Assembly (NCBI RefSeq): GCF_001083785.1
Contig: NZ_LAVL01000004.1
Span: 1-64,000, forward strand
DNA length: 64,000 nucleotides
Reading direction: 5' to 3'
From: Nonomuraea sp. SBT364
GTDB taxonomy: Bacteria > Actinomycetota > Actinomycetes > Streptosporangiales > Streptosporangiaceae
Part shown: positions 34,850 to 42,837 of the stretch, piece after piece
Position numbering within the stretch: position 1 is the stretch's first letter
How the letters are laid out: every line of letters begins with the position of its first letter
Notes under the pieces: model-generated
Databases searched by the model: none
Seen by the model: only the letters and a program-made list of their open reading frames with translations
Told to the model about the DNA's origin: nothing
Made by a program: the position numbers and the translations under genes

Positions 34850-35308
34850 GTGGACTTCGATCAAGCCGACGCCCTGAACCAGGCCGTCCGCACGCTGACC
34901 CTGCGGCACCGGGCCAGGGCCGCCGCGCTGCTGGCCCCGCTGGGCCTGCATCCCGGGCAGGAGGCACTCCTGCTCGAACTCGCCCGGACCGGCCCGATGA
35001 TCCAGGCCAAGCTCAGCGAGGTGCTCGGCGTCGAGCCGCCCAGTGTCACGCTCATGGCCCGCAAACTCGAAGCCGCCGGCTACATCCGCCGCACGCCCGC
35101 CCCAGGTGACCAGCGCGCCACCGTCGCCGAGCTCACCGACAGCGGCAGGGACCTCGTCGGCCAGGTCCGGCAGCTGTGGTGCGCCCTGGCGGAGGAGACC
35201 GTGGCAGGTCTGCCCGATCAGACCGTTGCGGAGCTGCCCGGCCTGCTGCACACTCTGGCCGGCAACGTCGACACCAAGCGCCGATCGGTGCCCTGCCGGG
35301 AGGGCTGA
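34850..35308 (+). CDS. MarR family transcriptional regulator
   Basis: A 152-residue winged-helix protein. LHPGQEALLLELARTGPMIQAKLSEVLGVEPPSVTLMARKLEAAGYIRRTPAPGDQRATVAELTDSG is a textbook MarR core with the D-x-R wing. GTG 34850 is preceded by AAGGAG at good spacing. It is divergent from wrbA-MFS and very likely represses that operon and itself, with derepression by an oxidant or phenolic ligand. One Cys lies in the C-terminal helix region (LWCALAEE), which might be redox-sensitive; that is inference. Confidence 0.92.
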   Translation: MDFDQADALNQAVRTLTLRHRARAAALLAPLGLHPGQEALLLELARTGPMIQAKLSEVLGVEPPSVTLMARKLEAAGYIRRTPAPGDQRATVAELTDSGRDLVGQVRQLWCALAEETVAGLPDQTVAELPGLLHTLAGNVDTKRRSVPCREG

Positions 35309-35468
35309 ACGGCTCCCGATCCGCCGGCAGCCGCTCGCTCCCTGTCGTAGACCCGCTGAAGATGTCGCTGGTCAGGGCCGGCAGGCCGGAGGGTCCGTTG
35401 AGGTTCATCCCGGCTGCGGATCAAGGTCCCCCTTCATCCCGCCGCTACTTGATGTCTCCATCGGGAGC

Positions 35469-36211
35469 ATGCGCCCGAGCTGTGGAGTCGTCGCCGCCCT
35501 GTTACCGGCTGCCGCCGTAGTCGCGGTCCTGGTCTGGTTGCCGGGCTGGGGGCGGGCGCTCGGCATCGCGGGCGGGTGGCTGGTCAGGGCCTTCACCGCC
35601 GGCCGCCTCACGTTCGCCGTCCGCACCTACCTGCAGGACGGGCTCCATCGGGACATCGAATACGGGTACCCCTCCGACATCGGCCGTCGCCTCCGGATGC
35701 ACTCCCTTGGGCGGCGAGCCCGCGAGCATGCCGAGGCAGGCGAGGGGGAGGAGGCCGTCGGCTTCTTCGAGAGACTCGTGGACCTGCGCCGTAAGCAGGC
35801 CGCCGGCGGGCACAAGAAGGGCGCGCACTTGCTCGGCAGTGCCCTGCACAACTGCGGCGCCACGCGGCTGCTGCAGCGGGTGGGCCCTAGCGCTCTGGCC
35901 CGGACCGAGCTGGAGGAGGCCGTGTCCGTACGCCGTACTCTGCCCGGTCGTGCTCACTCAACTGCCCGGGCCTGCTGCACCTGACGACGGGCACGCACGC
36001 GGAGGGAATCCCTTCGCCCGCGAAGCCATCCAGAGTCCTCCCGGACCTGGCCCTGACGCTGAGCACGCTGTGCACCCTGTGCCAGGGGCACACGAGCGAT
36101 CATGCTGTGGAGAAGTGTCCACGCCATGCGGGACATCTCCTCCACGAGGCGCGGAGCCTGGTGCGCCAGGATCGCCGTGCCTTCCTGCCGCAAGGCGAGG
36201 CCGGACGCTGA
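35469..36211 (+). pseudogene. Membrane-anchored TPR protein, broken by frameshifts
   Basis: ATG 35469 opens a frame with two hydrophobic segments (residues 5-25 and about 35-50) and then TPR-like helices (RAREHAEAGEGEEAVGFFERLVDLRR; ALARTELEEAVSVRRTL) that ends abruptly at 35984 in an unrelated tail. Homology continues out of frame: AREAIQ near 36020 in one frame, then ALTLSTLCTLCQG and ILHEARSLV-like text (LLHEARSLVRQDRRAFLPQ) in another, stopping at 36209-36211. At least two indels, near 35940-35970 and 36025-36035, are needed to restore one TPR protein of about 245 residues. Confidence 0.5.
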
Positions 36212-36434
36212 CGCTCACCCCAGGATGATCGTGAGCTCGAACTCTGCCCGGGGGGCAGGCCGTCCCGTGGTTCAGGCCCTGTTCGACGGCGCGTTCGGCG
36301 CCCCCACGACCGCGACGAGGTCCGGGCGCACCGCGCGCCGCAGCCGCCCGGCCATAGACCGAACAGTCGCTCCTTCAGCATGTGAAGCGGCACGACACAT
36401 GCTGAAGGTGCAGATCACGTGGTCAAGGACGCGA

Positions 36435-36596
36435 TCAATTGCACATCGTGACCGTGCGGTAGCCGCAGTTGGTGTTGTAGCACCGCATCTTGTAGCAGCC
36501 GGTGTTCGGGTCGTAGCTGATCTGCACGCACCTCGGGGTGCACGCCGCGTCGGCCTTGGCCGTGGGGACCAACCGGTCGATGAGCTTGTCCAGCAT
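36435..36596 (-). CDS. 53-residue cysteine-rich peptide
   Basis: ATG 36596 follows AAGGAGG at eight bases, a strong start. The peptide has a short charged N-terminal part (MLDKLIDRLVPTAKADAA) and a 35-residue C-terminal part with six Cys, in the order CTPRC, TGCYKMRC, TNC, TMCN. There is no Sec signal peptide. The leader-then-Cys-rich core shape resembles ribosomal peptide precursors or small zinc/disulfide modules, but no modification enzyme, protease or exporter gene lies beside it. Family not recognised. Confidence 0.65.
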   Translation of the reverse strand: MLDKLIDRLVPTAKADAACTPRCVQISYDPNTGCYKMRCYNTNCGYRTVTMCN

Positions 36597-37247
36597 TCTG
36601 TCTTCACCTCCTTCGATGCCTCGGGCGGAAGAGGCGCGCACAGGCGCCGCCAGCCTCGGCTTCGGGATCGAGACCGGAACGCGGCTCATCGAGGATCATC
36701 AGAGCCGCGCGGGAGATCCACGTTCTGAATGTTGTCCGGTTCCGCTAGCTCGACCCTGGCGTGCCACTGGCCCGGCCCAGTGAGGGCTACCGGAAGTCGA
36801 CGCGGTGGCTCCCGCACCACCCTGTGCTACGTCGAACCCGGCCCGAAGCCATCACAAGGTCACAACGCCCGGACCGCACCCGGAGTCGGAGGAGTTCCGG
36901 CGTATCCGCGAGACGTACGTGCATTCCTCCTCATACGCGGTATGCGTTCTCCCAGCGGCGCGCAGCGCGACTGGGCGGCTGGGCCGAGAACGTGAACGCG
37001 GTCGCGTGGGCGAAGCACCGGATGCCTGTCATCACGGTCACCGGCGTAAGCGGGTGCCTGGAGCTGTTCGGGATTCGGCCCGACGAACTCGACTCGTCCG
37101 GCTCGGGGTTCACCTGCTCGATCACCTCGAACGGCCGCACCGGCTCGTCGTCCGCGCACCCTCGGCCGGCGGCGCAGGCTGTGGTCCTGCTGCGTGCGCC
37201 GCGGGGGGGCAGGTCGTAGCCCGCGGCCTCGAGGAAGATCGCGCGGA
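36597..37247. other. Gene-poor interval with no recognisable gene
   Basis: The first 130 bp should hold the promoter of the Cys-rich peptide gene. The remainder is open in several frames on both strands, but none has a plausible start with a ribosome-binding site or a recognisable protein motif; I see nothing that can be named, though the high GC makes long chance ORFs expected. Confidence 0.5.
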
Positions 37248-37697
37248 TCAGGTCGAGGGCTTCGTCGGCACAGTCAGCAGCGCCCAGCTGAAGGCCACCA
37301 GCGAGCCGGTGCCGGCCACCGCCCGCACCACGTTCCAGGTGTTCCAGGGGCCCTCGAACCCGGACCGCGTCACCCTGCCCGCGGCGAGCGCGTCGTTGAG
37401 CGGCACGTTCGCCGCCATGGTGACCAGCAGCATCACCACCGACAGCGCGAACCCGACCGCAACCGCCCAGCGGCGCTCCAGGATGAGCGCCACCAGGCCG
37501 AGCACCGGCCCGGCCAGGAACACCAGCAGGAACAGCGGATTCACGATGGCGATGTTGATCTGGTTCATCGCCTCGACGAACGTCGCATCACCGGCCCCGG
37601 CCAGCCCCGGCATCACCGCGTAGGCGAACCCGGCAAACAGGCCGGCCATCAGGCCAGCAGCCAGGGTCGCCGCGAGCAGCAGCGCTGATCTCATCAC
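37248..37697 (-). CDS. DUF1772 (anthrone oxygenase-like) membrane protein
   Basis: A 149-residue protein with four membrane helices. FAGFAYAVMPGLAGAGDATFVEAMNQINIAIVNPLFLLVF and a later VPLNDALA-x-WNTWNVVRAV region are the DUF1772 pattern; the family includes fungal anthrone oxygenases of polyketide pathways. Its start overlaps the stop of the NmrA-like gene by four bases (ATGA), so the two are translationally coupled and probably act on one substrate. Controlled, by position, by the divergent LysR protein. Confidence 0.88.
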   Translation of the reverse strand: MMRSALLLAATLAAGLMAGLFAGFAYAVMPGLAGAGDATFVEAMNQINIAIVNPLFLLVFLAGPVLGLVALILERRWAVAVGFALSVVMLLVTMAANVPLNDALAAGRVTRSGFEGPWNTWNVVRAVAGTGSLVAFSWALLTVPTKPST

Positions 37698-38491
37698 AAG
37701 CTCCAGATTCCTGCCGCCGCGCTCTCCCGGGCGAAGTCGGCGAAGTCGCGCGGTTCGCGGCCCAGCGCGCGCTGGACCCCGTCGCCGAGCGAGGCGTTGC
37801 GGCCGTCGAGCACCGTCGTGAACAGGTAGGTCAGGAAACCGGCGGCGTCCTCGGGCACGTGCTGCACGTACGCCTCGACCGGGATCTGCGTGTAGCTGAT
37901 CTCGCGCCCGGCGGCCGCGGCGATCTCGGCGGTGGCTTGGGCGAACGTCAGCAGCCTGGGCCCGGTCAGCTCGTAGACCTCCCCCGCGTGCCCGTCCCGG
38001 GTGAGCGCGGCGACCGCCACGTCGGCGATGTCGTCGGCGTCCACGAACGGCTCGGGCACCTCACCCGCCGGGAGGTGGACGTCTCCCTCCTGGAGGGGCT
38101 CGAGCATGTAGCCCTCGCTGAAGTTCTGGTTGAACCAGCTGCAGCGCACCACGGTCCACTCGGCCGCGGAGGCGGCCAGGATCTTCTCGCACTGCTGCGC
38201 CTCCTCCTCGCCGCGGCCCGACAGCAGCACCAGCCGCCGCGAGCCGGCCAGCTCGGTGAAGGCCGCGATGTCGTCGGCCGCGCCGGGCACGGCCAGGTCG
38301 GGGTAGTAGGAGACGTACGCGCTGCGGGTCCCCTCGAGCGCGGGCGCCCAGGTCGAGCGGTCCGCCCAGTCGAAGGGGACGCCGCCCGAGCGGGTGCCGA
38401 TCCGGACCGGCACGTTCATCGCAGTCAGCCGCTCGACCACACGCCACCCGGTCTTGCCGGTTCCGCCAAGAACAAGAGTCATGTTTGTCAT
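37694..38491 (-). CDS. NAD(P)H-binding NmrA-like oxidoreductase
   Basis: A 265-residue atypical SDR: MTLVLGGTGKTGWRVVERLTAM is the nucleotide-binding loop, then VRIGTRSG (the Arg suggests NADP), LVLLSGRGEEEAQQCEKIL, WTVVRCSWFNQNFSEGY and a C-terminal VYELTGPRLLTFAQATAEIA, the layout of NmrA/quinone-reductase-2-like proteins. The same VYELTGP element occurs in the NmrA-like gene at 19-20 kb, so these are paralogues. Coupled to the DUF1772 gene; divergent from LysR. Confidence 0.87.
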   Translation of the reverse strand: MTNMTLVLGGTGKTGWRVVERLTAMNVPVRIGTRSGGVPFDWADRSTWAPALEGTRSAYVSYYPDLAVPGAADDIAAFTELAGSRRLVLLSGRGEEEAQQCEKILAASAAEWTVVRCSWFNQNFSEGYMLEPLQEGDVHLPAGEVPEPFVDADDIADVAVAALTRDGHAGEVYELTGPRLLTFAQATAEIAAAAGREISYTQIPVEAYVQHVPEDAAGFLTYLFTTVLDGRNASLGDGVQRALGREPRDFADFARESAAAGIWSL

Positions 38492-38516
38492 GCCTCCACG
38501 ATGCTGTTTGCCCGGA

Positions 38517-38545
38517 TCGGCAACAATGAGAGTGTCGGCAACGAT
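38517..38545. promoter_or_regulatory. Direct repeat in the LysR/NmrA intergenic region
   Basis: TCGGCAACAAT (38517-38527) and TCGGCAACGAT (38535-38545) are ten-of-eleven identical and 18 bp apart, between the divergent starts 38491 and 38568. LysR regulators bind paired sites in such positions; the repeats are the best candidate recognition sequence. Confidence 0.5.
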
Positions 38546-38567
38546 CGTTAATACGGAGGTTCACGAA

Positions 38568-39476
38568 GTGGAGCGGCGGGACTTGGAGATCTTCCTCATG
38601 CTCGCCGAGGAACTGCACTTCGGACGCACCGCGGAGCGGCTGCACGTCTCCACCGCTCGCGTCAGCCAGACGATCAAGAAGATCGAGCGCCGCATCGGCG
38701 TCCCGCTGTTCGAACGCACCAGCCGTCAGGTCGCGCTCACCCCCGTCGGTCAGCGTCTCTTCGACGACGTACGGCCGGCCTTCCAGCAGATCGAGGAGGG
38801 CATCGCCCGGGCCGTCGCCGCGGGCAGGGGCATCGACGGCGTGCTGCGGGTGGGGTTCGTCGGCACCGCGGTCGGCCAGTTCGTGATCGAGGTCTCCGAT
38901 CTCTTCCACGGTCGCTACCCCGAGTGCGAGGTGCAGATCACCGAGAGCCGCTACGCCGAGGGCACCTCGCTCCTGCACGGCGACCAGATCGACGTCCTGC
39001 TGGTCGGCGCGCCGTCGCTGGAGCCGGCGGTGGCCGAGGGGCCGATCCTGTTCCGCGAGCAGCCGGTGCTGGCGGTCTCCTCGCGGCACCCGTTCGCGCG
39101 CCGTGAGTCGGTCTCGATGGAGGACCTGGCCCGCGACAGGGTGCTGCGGCCCAGGGAGTTCGCCGACGAGGTGGACGCGCTGGTGGTGCCGCGCACCACG
39201 CCTGGCGGTCTGCCGATCCCGCGCGGCCCCACGTTCGGGACCATCCAGGAGATGCTCGCGCTCGTCGGGGCGGGCAAGGGCGTCTTCGTCGTGCCCGCAC
39301 ACGCGCGCCGCTACGACTCACGGCCGGACGTCACCTACGTGCCGATCCAGGATGGCCGGCCGTTCGAGTGGCGGCTGGTCTGGTTGACCTCCGCCGAGAG
39401 CGCCAGAGTGCGCGCGTTCACGCAGGCGGCGGCCGACTACGTGCGCCTGCATCCGGACCCGCTGATCGGTTCTTGA
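38568..39476 (+). CDS. LysR family transcriptional regulator
   Basis: A 302-residue protein beginning VERRDLEIFLMLAEELHFGRTAERLHVSTARVSQTIKKIERRIGVPLFERTSRQVALT, the standard LysR HTH (its recognition helix has SQTIKKIE), followed by a periplasmic-binding-fold effector domain with LRVGFVGTAVG. GTG 38568 has GGAGG eight bases upstream. Divergent from the NmrA-DUF1772 operon, which is its likely target. Effector unknown. Confidence 0.92.
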   Translation: MERRDLEIFLMLAEELHFGRTAERLHVSTARVSQTIKKIERRIGVPLFERTSRQVALTPVGQRLFDDVRPAFQQIEEGIARAVAAGRGIDGVLRVGFVGTAVGQFVIEVSDLFHGRYPECEVQITESRYAEGTSLLHGDQIDVLLVGAPSLEPAVAEGPILFREQPVLAVSSRHPFARRESVSMEDLARDRVLRPREFADEVDALVVPRTTPGGLPIPRGPTFGTIQEMLALVGAGKGVFVVPAHARRYDSRPDVTYVPIQDGRPFEWRLVWLTSAESARVRAFTQAAADYVRLHPDPLIGS

Positions 39477-39503
39477 GCATCGTCGCCACGAGTTCCACTC
39501 CTG

Positions 39504-39518
39504 TTGTCCAGCGGACAA
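39504..39518. promoter_or_regulatory. TetR-type operator upstream of the TetR gene at 39.5 kb
   Basis: TTGTCCAGCGGACAA is a perfect 6-3-6 dyad ending 13 bp before the ATG of the TetR gene, consistent with autoregulation. It strongly resembles the palindrome after the same gene at 40169-40184. Confidence 0.7.
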
Positions 39519-39531
39519 TAGGCTGCCGGTC

Positions 39532-40164
39532 ATGGCACCCAGACGCAGGCGCAGCCCCGAGGAATCCCGCGCCGAACTGCTGACGGCGGCGGCCGGGCTG
39601 ATCAGGGAACGAGGTCCGGACAATGTGAGCTTGAGGCAGATCGCCGAAAGTGCCGGTGTCGCCCATGGGCTGGTGTCCCATTATTTCGGCACGTACGCCG
39701 CACTGGTGCGGGAAGTGCTGCGGGTTGAGAACGATCACATCGAGGCTCGGGTACGCGATCGCATCCGCGCCGAGGGCGACGTGCCCACCGCGGCAGGGAT
39801 CATGGACGTGCTGTTCACCACCCTGGCGGACGAGCGCTACCTACGCCTGTTCGTCTGGGCCGAGCTCCACGCCGACTACCAAGGCGCCGTGCGACCGGAA
39901 CTGGTGGGGCTGATCGACACGATGGAGGCCGGGATTCGCGGTGCGCTCGCGGGGCACCCCGTTCCGGGTCGGGGGCGTATCGAGGCTGTCGTCCTGATGG
40001 GACTGTCGGCCGCCTACGGGTTCGCCATCGGCGGCCGGACATGGCTGGCGGGCCTGGGGCATGATCCCGACGACCCCGCGCACGAAGCGGAGTTCCGCGC
40101 CCAGCTCACGCGGATGCTGGGCGCCCACATGGTGGAGGAGTCCGGCTGGGAGGGTGCGGACTGA
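39532..40164 (+). CDS. TetR family transcriptional regulator
   Basis: A 210-residue regulator: RAELLTAAAGLIRERGPDNVSLRQIAESAGVAHGLVSHYFGTYAALVREVL is the HTH, of the subtype with GLVSHYFG found in PsrA/RutR-like and membrane-stress regulators, with a helical effector domain after it. It follows LysR tail-to-head and has one palindrome before it and a matching one after it, in front of the DUF1707 gene, so it probably regulates both itself and that gene. Confidence 0.9.
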   Translation: MAPRRRRSPEESRAELLTAAAGLIRERGPDNVSLRQIAESAGVAHGLVSHYFGTYAALVREVLRVENDHIEARVRDRIRAEGDVPTAAGIMDVLFTTLADERYLRLFVWAELHADYQGAVRPELVGLIDTMEAGIRGALAGHPVPGRGRIEAVVLMGLSAAYGFAIGGRTWLAGLGHDPDDPAHEAEFRAQLTRMLGAHMVEESGWEGAD

Positions 40165-40168
40165 CTTG

Positions 40169-40184
40169 TTCTCCAATTGGAGAA
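40169..40184. promoter_or_regulatory. TetR-type operator upstream of the DUF1707 gene
   Basis: TTCTCCAATTGGAGAA is a perfect 16-bp palindrome just after the TetR stop and 44 bp before the DUF1707 ATG. Read on the same strand, both this site and the one at 39504-39518 fit CTATT-S-TCC...GGA-S-AACA, so one protein could bind both. Confidence 0.7.
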
Positions 40185-40228
40185 TAGGATGGCGTGGTCA
40201 CGCTGACCGCACAGACGGGATTGGGCAC

Positions 40229-40828
40229 ATGAACGAGCATCCCCCCGACCTCATCACAGGCCGGCAGGTGCGCCCCTCGGACCAGGAACGCGAACGTTCG
40301 GCGCAACGCCTCCAGGAGGCCGTCGCCGCGGGCCGGGTCGAGTTGGGCGAACTGGACCAGCGACTGACCGAGATCTACCAGGCCAAGACCCAGGACGAGC
40401 TCGCATACGCGGGGCGCGGCCTTCCCGAACCCACTCGTGCGGATCTGCTGGTGGTGCGGGACGAGCCCACCTCCCGCTTCGCGATGAGCGTGTTCGGCTG
40501 GTTCAGCCGCAAGGGCCGCTGGGTCGCCCCGCGCGAGTTCACCTCGTTGTCGATGTTCGGCGGCGGCGTGATCGACCTGCGCGACGCCCGCTTCGCGAGC
40601 CCGGAGATCCGGGTACGCGCCTTCGCCCTGTGGGGGCACACGGAAGTCATCGTGCCCGACGACGTGGAGGTCGAGGTCAAGGGACTCGGCCTGTTCGGCG
40701 CCTTCGGCAGGAGCGCCGTCCGCGCAGAGCGGGGAGCGCCACGCATTGTCATCAGCGGTCTCGCCTTGTTCGGCAGCGTCGGCACGAGGGCAAAGGCGGC
40801 CCCGAAAGAGCCCTTGGGTCGCAGTTGA
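40229..40828 (+). CDS. DUF1707 / cell-wall-active antibiotic response (LiaF-like) domain protein
   Basis: A 199-residue protein. Residues 10-65 are the DUF1707 module (RPSDQERERSAQRLQEAVAAGRVELGELDQRLTEIYQAKTQDEL). The second half has repeating beta segments, TSLSMFGGGVIDLRDARF, VRAFALWGHTEVIVPDDVEVEVKGLGLFGAF and IVISGLALFGSV, typical of the LiaF C-terminal domain. No membrane helix is visible. LiaF-type proteins take part in cell-envelope stress sensing. Likely controlled by the upstream TetR through the palindrome at 40169. Confidence 0.87.
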   Translation: MNEHPPDLITGRQVRPSDQERERSAQRLQEAVAAGRVELGELDQRLTEIYQAKTQDELAYAGRGLPEPTRADLLVVRDEPTSRFAMSVFGWFSRKGRWVAPREFTSLSMFGGGVIDLRDARFASPEIRVRAFALWGHTEVIVPDDVEVEVKGLGLFGAFGRSAVRAERGAPRIVISGLALFGSVGTRAKAAPKEPLGRS

Positions 40829-41124
40829 GGCGTCTTCAAGTCCCAGGCCAGGCGCCGCCATCCCAACAAAGGCATCGCCAGGCCACTGCGATCGTCGAGT
40901 CCAGTCCTGTTGGCTGACCAGAGGCAGGGCACATCGTCAATCCGCCGATTCGTCACCCGCTACTGCGGGCCGCCCGGGGGCCTGACACCTGCGATCCAGC
41001 AGGCCGTGAACAGCGGCAGCCCGACAACCCGGCGAGGAGCCGGTGCCGGGGTGCTGTTCGCCCAGCCGGAGCCCGACCTCCCCCAGCCCGTTCGCCTGGA
41101 TACCTGGTGAGTTCGCAGCGGGTG

Positions 41125-41490
41125 CTTGCCGGGGGCGCGTGCTTTGCTCGCTGAGCCAGTCCAGGGCCGCGGCGGCGGAGCTGAGGATCGAGATGTGCCC
41201 GTCGTCCGGGGTCAGCCTCAGCTCGGCCGGGGGACAGTGGCGCGCCGACCACTCGCCGTGTGAGCTGGGCACGACTCTGTCCTGAGCGCCGTGCACCACC
41301 GGGACCGGGGGGCGGTCACCTGGGCGACCTGATCGTCGAGCAGCCCGTCGGGGCCGTTCTGCGTCGCCGGGCCGACGACGTCGTGGAGCCAGGACCATTC
41401 ACCGGCGAGCGCGGCATGGTCGGCCGGGGTGAAGCTCTCACGTCGAACTCCTCCACCATCTGACCAGCCAGGCTCTGCTCGGACCCGCCG
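41125..41490 (-). pseudogene. Alpha/beta hydrolase remnant with frameshifts and an internal deletion
   Basis: Three minus-strand frames together read as the C-terminal half of an alpha/beta hydrolase: SLAGQMVEEFDV; then ESFTPADHAALAGEWSWLHDVVGPATQ and GLLDDQVAQVTA; then PVPVVHGAQDRVVPSSHGEW and LTPDDGHISILSSAAAALDWL. The catalytic Asp (HGAQDRVVP) and His (DDGHIS) remain, but the nucleophile half is missing, the frame shifts near 41430 and in a C-run near 41310, and a short internal segment is gone. No stop at the usual end. Not functional. The preceding 296 bp (40829-41124) hold nothing else recognisable. Confidence 0.55.
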
Positions 41491-41526
41491 AGCACGCAGG
41501 CGAAACGCTGGGTGCGGCGGCTGTCC

Positions 41527-42837
41527 TCATCGCGCACTTCCGGCAGGCTGGGAATGATCCTGAATGGCGCCCTCGTGAACGGGATCACGGCGCTCTGGTT
41601 CACCGGCCGGGGCGGCGGCACGCAGCGCCGCCTCCACCCGGCGATTGCTGGTCATGGTCGACGTGACTGCCGTCATGGCGAGGAGGAGGCCGGCGGCGGT
41701 GTAGATCGAGGTGCGTACGTCGTAGGCGGTGGCCAGCCAGCCGCCGAGGAAGGCGCCGAACGGGGCGGCGCACATGGCGAGCATGCGGGAGGTGGAGGCG
41801 ACCCGGCCCATCAGGTGGGCGGGGACGATCGCCTGCCGGAGGGAGGGGGCGAGCACCATCGTGGCGCCCATGCCCGCACCGCAGACGGCGAGCGCGAGGC
41901 CGGCGACGTACGGGTTCGGGGCCGCGGCAAGGCCCAGGATGGCGAGCCCCTCGACTGCGGCCGTGCAGGTCAGTGCGGTGCCGGTGCCGAGTCGCCGGCC
42001 GAGGGAGGAGGCGATGGCCGCGCCGAGCAGTCCGCCGGTGGCCTCCGCCGTGAGGAGCAGGCCGAAGCCGAAGGTGTCGATGCCGAGACGATCGTGTGCG
42101 AAAAGGGCGAGTACGGTCTCCACGGCCATGAAGGCGATGTTCCCGACCGCCGGACGCAGCGCGAGCCCCAGCAGCAACTGATCCTTGAACACGTACGAGG
42201 CGCCGGCCCGCGCCTGCCGCAGCAGCGACTCACGGGCCTGGGGTACGGGCCGGGGGATGGCAGGCAGCGACCGTACGAGCAGTGCGGAGATCGCGAACGA
42301 CACCGCGTCGGCGAGCAGCGGGACCGCCCGCCCGAGTGCGAGCAGGGCACTGCCCGCAGGCGGCCCCGCGAAGCCGGACGCGGCGGTCTGGGTGCCGCGC
42401 AGGCGGGAGTTGGCGCGCTCCAGGAGCGCGGGGTCGCGGCCGAGCAGATCCGGCAGATAGGCCGTGGCGGCCGTGTCGAAGAAGAGTCCGCCGAGGCCGA
42501 GCAGGAAGGCGGCGGCCGCGAGCAGCGGAATGCTCAGCACGTCGAGCGCGGCCGCCGCCGCCGGTATCGCGAGCAGCAGCGCACGCGCCGCATCCGTGAC
42601 CCACATCGTGCGCCGACGGTCCCAGCGGTCCACCAGCGCACCGCCGAGCACCCCGAAGAGCAGCCACGGCAGCGTCCCGGCCGCCGTGACAACGGCCAGC
42701 GCCATCGGATCCCGCGTCAACGTCAACGCGAGCAGCGGCAGCGCGGCATGCGACACCCCGTCACCGAGCGAGGACACCGTCTGCGCAGTCCACAGCCGCC
42801 CGAACCCGGTCGGCAACTTTCGAACGTCTGAGGTCAC
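41527..42837 (-). CDS. MFS transporter (12-helix drug exporter type)
   Basis: A 436-residue protein with about 12 helices. FGRLWTAQTVSSLGDGVSHAALPLLAL in helix 1, GGALVDRWDRRRTMWVTDAARALLL (motif A) and LGRDPALLERANSRLRGTQTAASGFAGPPAGSALLALG are typical of the DHA3/enterobactin-exporter-like MFS group of actinomycetes. The ATG overlaps the ArsR-type stop by four bases (ATGA). The last 25 residues look unrelated and may come from read-through into the decayed region downstream, so the original C-terminus may be lost. Confidence 0.88.
   Translation of the reverse strand: MTSDVRKLPTGFGRLWTAQTVSSLGDGVSHAALPLLALTLTRDPMALAVVTAAGTLPWLLFGVLGGALVDRWDRRRTMWVTDAARALLLAIPAAAAALDVLSIPLLAAAAFLLGLGGLFFDTAATAYLPDLLGRDPALLERANSRLRGTQTAASGFAGPPAGSALLALGRAVPLLADAVSFAISALLVRSLPAIPRPVPQARESLLRQARAGASYVFKDQLLLGLALRPAVGNIAFMAVETVLALFAHDRLGIDTFGFGLLLTAEATGGLLGAAIASSLGRRLGTGTALTCTAAVEGLAILGLAAAPNPYVAGLALAVCGAGMGATMVLAPSLRQAIVPAHLMGRVASTSRMLAMCAAPFGAFLGGWLATAYDVRTSIYTAAGLLLAMTAVTSTMTSNRRVEAALRAAAPAGEPERRDPVHEGAIQDHSQPAGSAR

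Noticed and set aside
36931..37140. 70-codon minus-strand frame beginning MRPFEVIEQVNPEPDE
   Set aside because: No ribosome-binding site, no recognisable family, overlapping equally long frames on the other strand.
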